The position numbers were made by a program, and so were the translations under genes. Source: Lachnospiraceae bacterium UBA7188 (lineage in GTDB: Bacteria > Bacillota > Clostridia > Lachnospirales > Lachnospiraceae). From it: 25,643 nt of DNA. Below, piece after piece: positions 21,791 through 25,643 of the stretch. The notes under the pieces are model-generated. The model searched no databases. It was given only the letters and a program-made list of their open reading frames with translations, and had not been told where the DNA came from. Location: the NCBI GenBank assembly GCA_002490995.1, contig DKVC01000083.1:32140-57782 (forward strand), written 5' to 3'. Position 1 is the stretch's first letter. Each line of letters opens with the position of its first letter.

Positions 21791-22969
21791 TCAATACAGT
21801 TTTAAAAGAGATACGATTTTCCGTCCGATTTTATACACGGGTCCTTCCAGCTGTCTGCGCGCGTTTTTCAGTTCCTTTCGGATTTCGATGTGCTGAGGGC
21901 AGTGCTTCTCGCATTTTCCGCATTCGATGCAGTTAGAGGCGGCAGCGGATGTCCTGCGCATGGCAGTGCACATGAAATATTCCATGAACGCAGCGTTCTT
22001 TCCTTCCGAACAGCGGCGGTTATATGCGGCAAAGGTTCCCGGAATATCCACGTTTTTCGGACATGGCATACAATAGCCGCAGCCGGTGCAGCCCACCTTC
22101 ATCTTCGCATTGACAGCCTGTACCACTTTCTTAAGCATCGCTTCTTCCTCCGCTCCAAGCCCGCCCACAGAAGCCTCGGATGCGGTTTTCACGTTTTCCT
22201 CCACCATCTCCAGGGAATTCATGCCGGACAATACACAGGTTACCTCCGGTTGGTTCCACAGCCAGCGGAAGGCCCAGTCTGCGGGAGTATGCTTTACGGG
22301 ATATGTTTCGAACAGCGTCTCCGCCTCTTTCGGCAGATGATTCACCAGCTTCCCGCCCCGCAAGGGCTCCATGATGATGACAGGCAGGCCTTTTGAAGCG
22401 GCGTATTGGAGCCCTTTCCGCCCGGCCTGGCTGTTCTCGTCCATGTAATTATACTGAATCTGGCAGAAGTCCCAGTCATAGGCGTCCACCAGCTGGCAGA
22501 ACATGTCAGAGTTCCCATGATAGGAAAAGCCGATCTGGCGAATCTCGCCGCTTTTCTTTTTCTGCTCCAGCCACTCCACTATCCCCAGGCCTTTCAGCCG
22601 CTCCCAGGTCTTCACGTCCGTCAGCATGTGCATGAGATAGTAGTCCACATAGTCCGTCCGCAGGCGCTTCAGCTGCTCCCGGAAATACTTCTCCACGCTG
22701 TCCGCCGTCTTGATCAGGTAATGGGGAAGCTTCGTCGCAATGGCTGCCTGGCCGCGGATGTGATTGCGCTCCAAAATTTCCCCCAGCGCCGCTTCGCTGC
22801 CGGGGTACACATATGCCGTGTCATAGTAATTTACCCCTCCCCGGAAGGCAGCCATGATTTCCTGTTCTGCCTTGTCGATATCGATTTTGCCTCCTGCCCT
22901 GGAAAACCGCATACAGCCGTAGCCCAGGATGGAGAGATTGTTGCCGTATTTGTCTGTTCTGTAATTCAT
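21791..22969 (-). CDS. Aldo/keto reductase with C-terminal ferredoxin-type 4Fe-4S domain
   Basis: 392-aa cytoplasmic oxidoreductase. The TIM-barrel AKR part shows the catalytic tetrad Asp50, Tyr55, Lys80 and His114 (contexts NYYDTAYVYPG, IATKLPHY and DYYLMHML). The C-terminal part has CTGCGYCMPCP (about 292-302) and CIECGKCEKHCP (about 346-357), enough cysteines for two 4Fe-4S clusters. This architecture is common in anaerobic Firmicutes; the substrate is unknown. The start at 22969 has AGGAGG 8 nt upstream. It is monocistronic and converges with the EamA gene. Confidence 0.92.
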   Translation of the reverse strand: MNYRTDKYGNNLSILGYGCMRFSRAGGKIDIDKAEQEIMAAFRGGVNYYDTAYVYPGSEAALGEILERNHIRGQAAIATKLPHYLIKTADSVEKYFREQLKRLRTDYVDYYLMHMLTDVKTWERLKGLGIVEWLEQKKKSGEIRQIGFSYHGNSDMFCQLVDAYDWDFCQIQYNYMDENSQAGRKGLQYAASKGLPVIIMEPLRGGKLVNHLPKEAETLFETYPVKHTPADWAFRWLWNQPEVTCVLSGMNSLEMVEENVKTASEASVGGLGAEEEAMLKKVVQAVNAKMKVGCTGCGYCMPCPKNVDIPGTFAAYNRRCSEGKNAAFMEYFMCTAMRRTSAAASNCIECGKCEKHCPQHIEIRKELKNARRQLEGPVYKIGRKIVSLLKLY

Positions 22970-22990
22970 AGCCGAGTCCTCCTGATAGCC

Positions 22991-23019
22991 AGTGTATCAT
23001 ACTCTTCTTTGATTTACAA
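22991..23019 (-). promoter_or_regulatory. Predicted promoter of the aldo/keto reductase gene
   Basis: Minus strand TTGTAA (23014-23019), a 17-bp spacer and TACACT (22991-22996) with an extended TGA. Transcription would start within about 15 bp of the ATG. Confidence 0.5.
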
Positions 23020-23074
23020 AATAATTTTTGCGAAAAAACTCACGAAAACCCAGTGCATCTGGCAAGACTGGACA

Positions 23075-23103
23075 TTGACATTTGGGGCTATTATACCTAT
23101 ACT
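23075..23103 (+). promoter_or_regulatory. Strong sigma-A promoter far upstream of the J-domain gene
   Basis: Perfect TTGACA (23075-23080), a 17-bp spacer and TATACT (23098-23103). Transcription would begin near 23110, about 320 nt before the J-domain ATG, and pass through the hairpin at 23179-23216. The 460-bp gap 22970-23429 otherwise holds no gene I can support. Confidence 0.65.
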
Positions 23104-23178
23104 GTAGAAAGCTGGTACTGCTTCATATAGTTATACTCACAGTTAAAAACATTTGCCAGTGTATACCCGCGCCCCAAA

Positions 23179-23216
23179 GGGGCTGTCGGAAAATGCAGTT
23201 ATTTCCCGACAGCCCC
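23179..23216. repeat. 38-bp near-perfect hairpin, resembling joined transposon ends
   Basis: A 16-bp arm starting GGGGCTGTCGG (23179-23194) and its complement ending CCGACAGCCCC (23201-23216) match at 15 of 16 positions, with a 6-bp loop GCAGTT. Neither strand has a U-tract, so it is not a standard terminator. Ends of the type GGGGCTGTC are seen in several insertion sequence families, so it may be a remnant or a dispersed repeat. Confidence 0.7.
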
Positions 23217-23429
23217 ATAACGAGTGAACGCTTCTGCAGATCAAGGACAAAAAGCAGCCTACAATAGAAGCAGTATTTCTATTGCTGAGAATCAACGCGC
23301 TCGCGGGTATAAATGCATAACGTCCAATCGTATCTATAATGACGAACAGAAAATCGGAAAATAAATGCGCCCACAAGTACAATACGACGCAAGTGAACAC
23401 GAAAAAATCCATGGAGCAGCTAAACCCTC

Positions 23430-24425
23430 ATGACAGAAAAAGAAGCCTACAGAATCCTCAATCTCTCCCCAGGATCGGAACTGAGTGAAATCAAAAAAAG
23501 ATACCGGCAGCTGATCTCCCAGGTACATCCGGACATCCAGGTGCCTTCAGATGCCGGCTGCACCTGTAATGCCCGGGAAATCAACATAGCCTATTCCACC
23601 CTGAAAAAAGGAAAAGCCCCAGAAGAAAAAACCGTTTCCCCCAACCGGAAACAGCGCTCTGAAAAGGCTCAAAAATCTTCCTCCTGGGACGCTCCCGTCA
23701 ACCCAAACGCCTATACAGAACGCAAAATTCTGCATTATGTGAAAGATTATGACGGCACGGTTCTGGGCAATTTCTCCATCGCAGAAGGAAAATATCTGTG
23801 GACTACAGACGAGGATTTCCCGCTGTTCCTGCTCAGCATATACAACTGCGGAAAACAATTACTGGACGAAGCAGACGCCTCCCTTCCCCGGAAAAAATCT
23901 TCGGCTGTCCGGCATCAGCTTCAGGCAGATCTCACCTATCTGCTGGCACAGCAGTTCATTGACAGCACGTCCCTGTTGGGCGAACTGGCAAAAGAAGAAA
24001 CATCTGCACCGGACGGCAGCAGAATCTTTTTCCTTTCCGCCATGCTGGAACCGAACATGGGAGCCCCCGGCTCCTCTGCTTTCCTGCCGGCAGCCGGCGA
24101 AAGGCTTTATCCTTCCGGAATCAGGCATCACAGACTTTATCTGAAAAATCAATCCGGAAAAGAGCTGGGATATCTTTCTTTTCCGGATGACCGTTTATAT
24201 TATGTCGTTGTACCGCTCTTTGAGCAGAAAAAGGTTCTGGTAAAAATAAAGGCTGCAGATGCACAGAATTACAAAAAACGGAAAACCAATGCCTCCCCAA
24301 AAAATCCGGATTGCCAGCCGCTGCATTTATGGCTCAAATTGTCATGTGAGACAGGTAACACCATGCCCGAAAACCTGAATCTGCAGATTGCGCAGTTACT
24401 GGAAAAATACAGGAAACTGGCATAA
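23430..24425 (+). CDS. J-domain (DnaJ-like) protein with unassigned C-terminal region
   Basis: 331 aa. Residues 1-60 form a J-domain: helix II SEIKKRYRQLISQV, the HPD motif at 33-35, and helix III with NAREINIAYSTLKKG. Two cysteines (CTC) precede helix III. A J-domain stimulates an Hsp70 (DnaK) partner. A charged linker (about 60-95) follows, then a region of about 230 residues that I do not recognise, with an aromatic NPNAYTERKILHYVKDYDG start. It lacks the Gly/Phe region and zinc domain of DnaJ and has no membrane segment. The ribosome binding site before 23430 is weak (GGAG 13 nt away), so translation may be low or use another signal. It is probably transcribed from 23075-23103. Confidence 0.8.
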   Translation: MTEKEAYRILNLSPGSELSEIKKRYRQLISQVHPDIQVPSDAGCTCNAREINIAYSTLKKGKAPEEKTVSPNRKQRSEKAQKSSSWDAPVNPNAYTERKILHYVKDYDGTVLGNFSIAEGKYLWTTDEDFPLFLLSIYNCGKQLLDEADASLPRKKSSAVRHQLQADLTYLLAQQFIDSTSLLGELAKEETSAPDGSRIFFLSAMLEPNMGAPGSSAFLPAAGERLYPSGIRHHRLYLKNQSGKELGYLSFPDDRLYYVVVPLFEQKKVLVKIKAADAQNYKKRKTNASPKNPDCQPLHLWLKLSCETGNTMPENLNLQIAQLLEKYRKLA

Positions 24426-24755
24426 GCTCTCTTTCCCGTACTACAGCATTGGTTGCTTTGCTTTCCGGGCCCGTCATACAGCAGCATATGAAAAATCAGT
24501 TTTTGGAAATATGCACATACAAAATATTGTGTCGTTTTTCTGTAATATTCTGTTTTTATACTATATATCGTGATTACGGACTTTTTAATTTTTTTCGATT
24601 CACTATTTTTCTACATGCCCAAATCACTTTTTTCGTTTACAGAGAGCCTGTTTTATGCTATAACAAACTTGTAAAACATCCGTTGTATCCCGATATCTAT
24701 TTCATTTCGCGGTACTCTGCTTCGTTATTCCAATAAAAAAGGAAGGAAATATCAC
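24426..24755 (+). other. AT-rich intergenic region holding the nuclease promoter
   Basis: No gene with a ribosome binding site is seen here. The stretch is clearly richer in A and T than its neighbours. It contains the promoter at 24636-24664 and no U-tailed terminator for the J-domain gene. Confidence 0.6.
24636..24664 (+). promoter_or_regulatory. Predicted sigma-A promoter of the Rpn-type nuclease gene
   Basis: TTTACA (24636-24641), a 17-bp spacer and TATAAC (24659-24664) with an extended TGC. Each hexamer matches consensus at five of six positions. The leader would be about 85 nt. Confidence 0.7.
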
Positions 24756-25643
24756 ATGAAAAAACACAATATTACTATCTCCAGTTCTCTGTCCTCACCG
24801 GATTTTCTAAGCTCTGCCACAGGCCCCATTACGATCCGCCTGACCAATGACTACCTGTTCCGGGCACTGCTTCAGCACAACAATAAGGCTCTGATAGGCT
24901 TGATCTGCGCATTGCTCCACCTGAAGCCCGAACAAATCCAGTCCGCTGTAATAACCAACCCCATAGAATTGGGAAGCGCCATTGATGAGAAAACATTTAT
25001 CCTCGATGTCAAAGTCATTTTGAACAACAGTATTATCATCAATCTGGAAATGCAGGTCATCAACGAGTATAACTGGCCCGAGCGCTCTCTAAGCTACTTA
25101 TGCCGCGCTTTTAACAACCTGAATCCTGGAGAGGATTATCACAAGGTGAAGCCCGTTGTCCAGATTGGCCTGCTGGATTTCACCTTATTTCCAGAATATC
25201 CGGAATTCTATGCCACTTACCAGTTTCTGAATATAAAAAACCACAGGGTTTATAGTGACAAACTGCGCCTTTCTGTGGTAGACTTAACTCACATGGAACT
25301 GGCAACTGAAGAGGACAGGCTGTACCATATTGACAAATGGGCTGCACTCTTCAAGGCAACCACATGGGAGGAAATCAAGATGTATGCACAAAAAGATGAA
25401 TATATCCGGGAAGCTTCCAATACCATTTATCAGCTCAGCCAGGACGAAAATGTCCGGCTTCAGTGTGAAGCACGGGAAGACTATTACCGCAGGCAGCGCT
25501 CTGTCCAGCACTATATCGAAGAACAGGCTGAGCAAATAGCTGAAAAGAATTCCCTCATTGAGAATTTAGACACTGTCATCGCCAAAAAAGAAGCTGACAT
25601 CAGAGCCAAAGTTTCGATTATCGCAGAACGGGAAGCTGACCTC
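24756..25643 (+). CDS. Rpn-family PD-(D/E)XK nuclease (putative transposase), 5' part, cut by window edge
   Basis: 296 codons, open to the end of the window. The start ATG follows GGAAGGAAATATCAC. The N-terminus (LTNDYLFRALLQHN, then LKPEQIQSAVITNPIEL) and the core FILDVKVILNNSIIINLEMQV fit the Rpn/PDDEXK_2 family, with Asp84 and the Glu98-x-Gln100 pair as likely metal-site residues. ERSLSYLCRAFNNLNPGEDYHKVKPVVQI, read in two parts, is also typical. The last 40 or so residues (EQAEQIAEKNSLIENL onward) are a heptad-like coiled coil, common at the tail of these proteins. Family members in E. coli promote RecA-independent DNA exchange and cut DNA; this one is inferred by likeness only. Confidence 0.85.
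   Translation, partial: MKKHNITISSSLSSPDFLSSATGPITIRLTNDYLFRALLQHNNKALIGLICALLHLKPEQIQSAVITNPIELGSAIDEKTFILDVKVILNNSIIINLEMQVINEYNWPERSLSYLCRAFNNLNPGEDYHKVKPVVQIGLLDFTLFPEYPEFYATYQFLNIKNHRVYSDKLRLSVVDLTHMELATEEDRLYHIDKWAALFKATTWEEIKMYAQKDEYIREASNTIYQLSQDENVRLQCEAREDYYRRQRSVQHYIEEQAEQIAEKNSLIENLDTVIAKKEADIRAKVSIIAEREADL

Noticed and set aside
23194..23267. Small plus ORF starting in the 38-bp hairpin (MQLFPDSPITSERF)
   Set aside because: It starts inside the hairpin arm and has no ribosome binding site.
23143..23412. 89-codon minus-strand hydrophobic frame
   Set aside because: It reads through the 38-bp hairpin, its ribosome binding site is 12 nt away and weak, and no product is recognisable.

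Overview
The window looks like chromosomal DNA of a spore-forming Clostridia member, most likely a Lachnospiraceae-type gut Firmicute. The grounds are strong AAGGAGG-type ribosome binding sites, sigma-A promoters with 17-bp spacers, a T-box leader on pheS, a cre-like site, a PdaA-type (spore cortex) deacetylase, a LexA/DinR-like box, and the general protein style. This is inference from sequence only. No tRNA, rRNA, CRISPR array or intact insertion sequence was seen.

Layout. Positions 1-20,440 are almost entirely minus-strand genes. In transcription order, read right to left: a 73-aa unknown protein (20438-20217); a T-box-controlled operon pheS, CPA1 Na+/H+ antiporter, trkA, pheT (19814-13575); a structured intergenic block with a 12-codon leader ORF and two terminators (13473-13280); a COG3044-type ABC-class ATPase (13093-11081); an SUV3-like RNA helicase with a zinc ribbon (10813-8825); pdaA (8685-7777) followed by its terminator; a decayed block holding a second deacetylase fragment, a cre site and an orphan promoter (7500-7190); guaA with its own promoter and terminator (7005-5461, terminator at 5379-5324); a P-loop ATPase with a predicted C-terminal winged helix (4952-3912) behind a promoter covered by six TTATATAA boxes; a UvrD/PcrA-type helicase (3666-334) with a LexA-like box in its promoter; and the start of cysK (311-1). 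From 20,440 rightwards the strands mix: an EamA transporter (+), a ferredoxin-type aldo/keto reductase (-), a J-domain protein of unknown role (+), and the 5' part of an Rpn-type PD-(D/E)XK nuclease gene (+), cut by the window edge.

How the genes fit together. pheS and pheT encode the two subunits of phenylalanyl-tRNA synthetase, but an antiporter and a TrkA-type K+ regulator sit between them with gaps of 18-39 bp. The T-box would therefore also govern ion transport genes. The helicase near the left end carries two families of in-frame tandem repeats, which link its motor to a cysteine-rich C-terminal domain.

The best candidates for something undescribed are: (a) the 108-bp nested inverted-repeat element at 13330-13437, whose predicted transcript begins at its outer arm, encodes a 12-aa peptide with an ideal ribosome binding site and folds back on its own terminator; (b) the regular three-pair operator array at 5009-5085 in front of a stand-alone ATPase; and (c) the pheS-antiporter-trkA-pheT arrangement. 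All functional statements are from reading motifs; no database search was possible.
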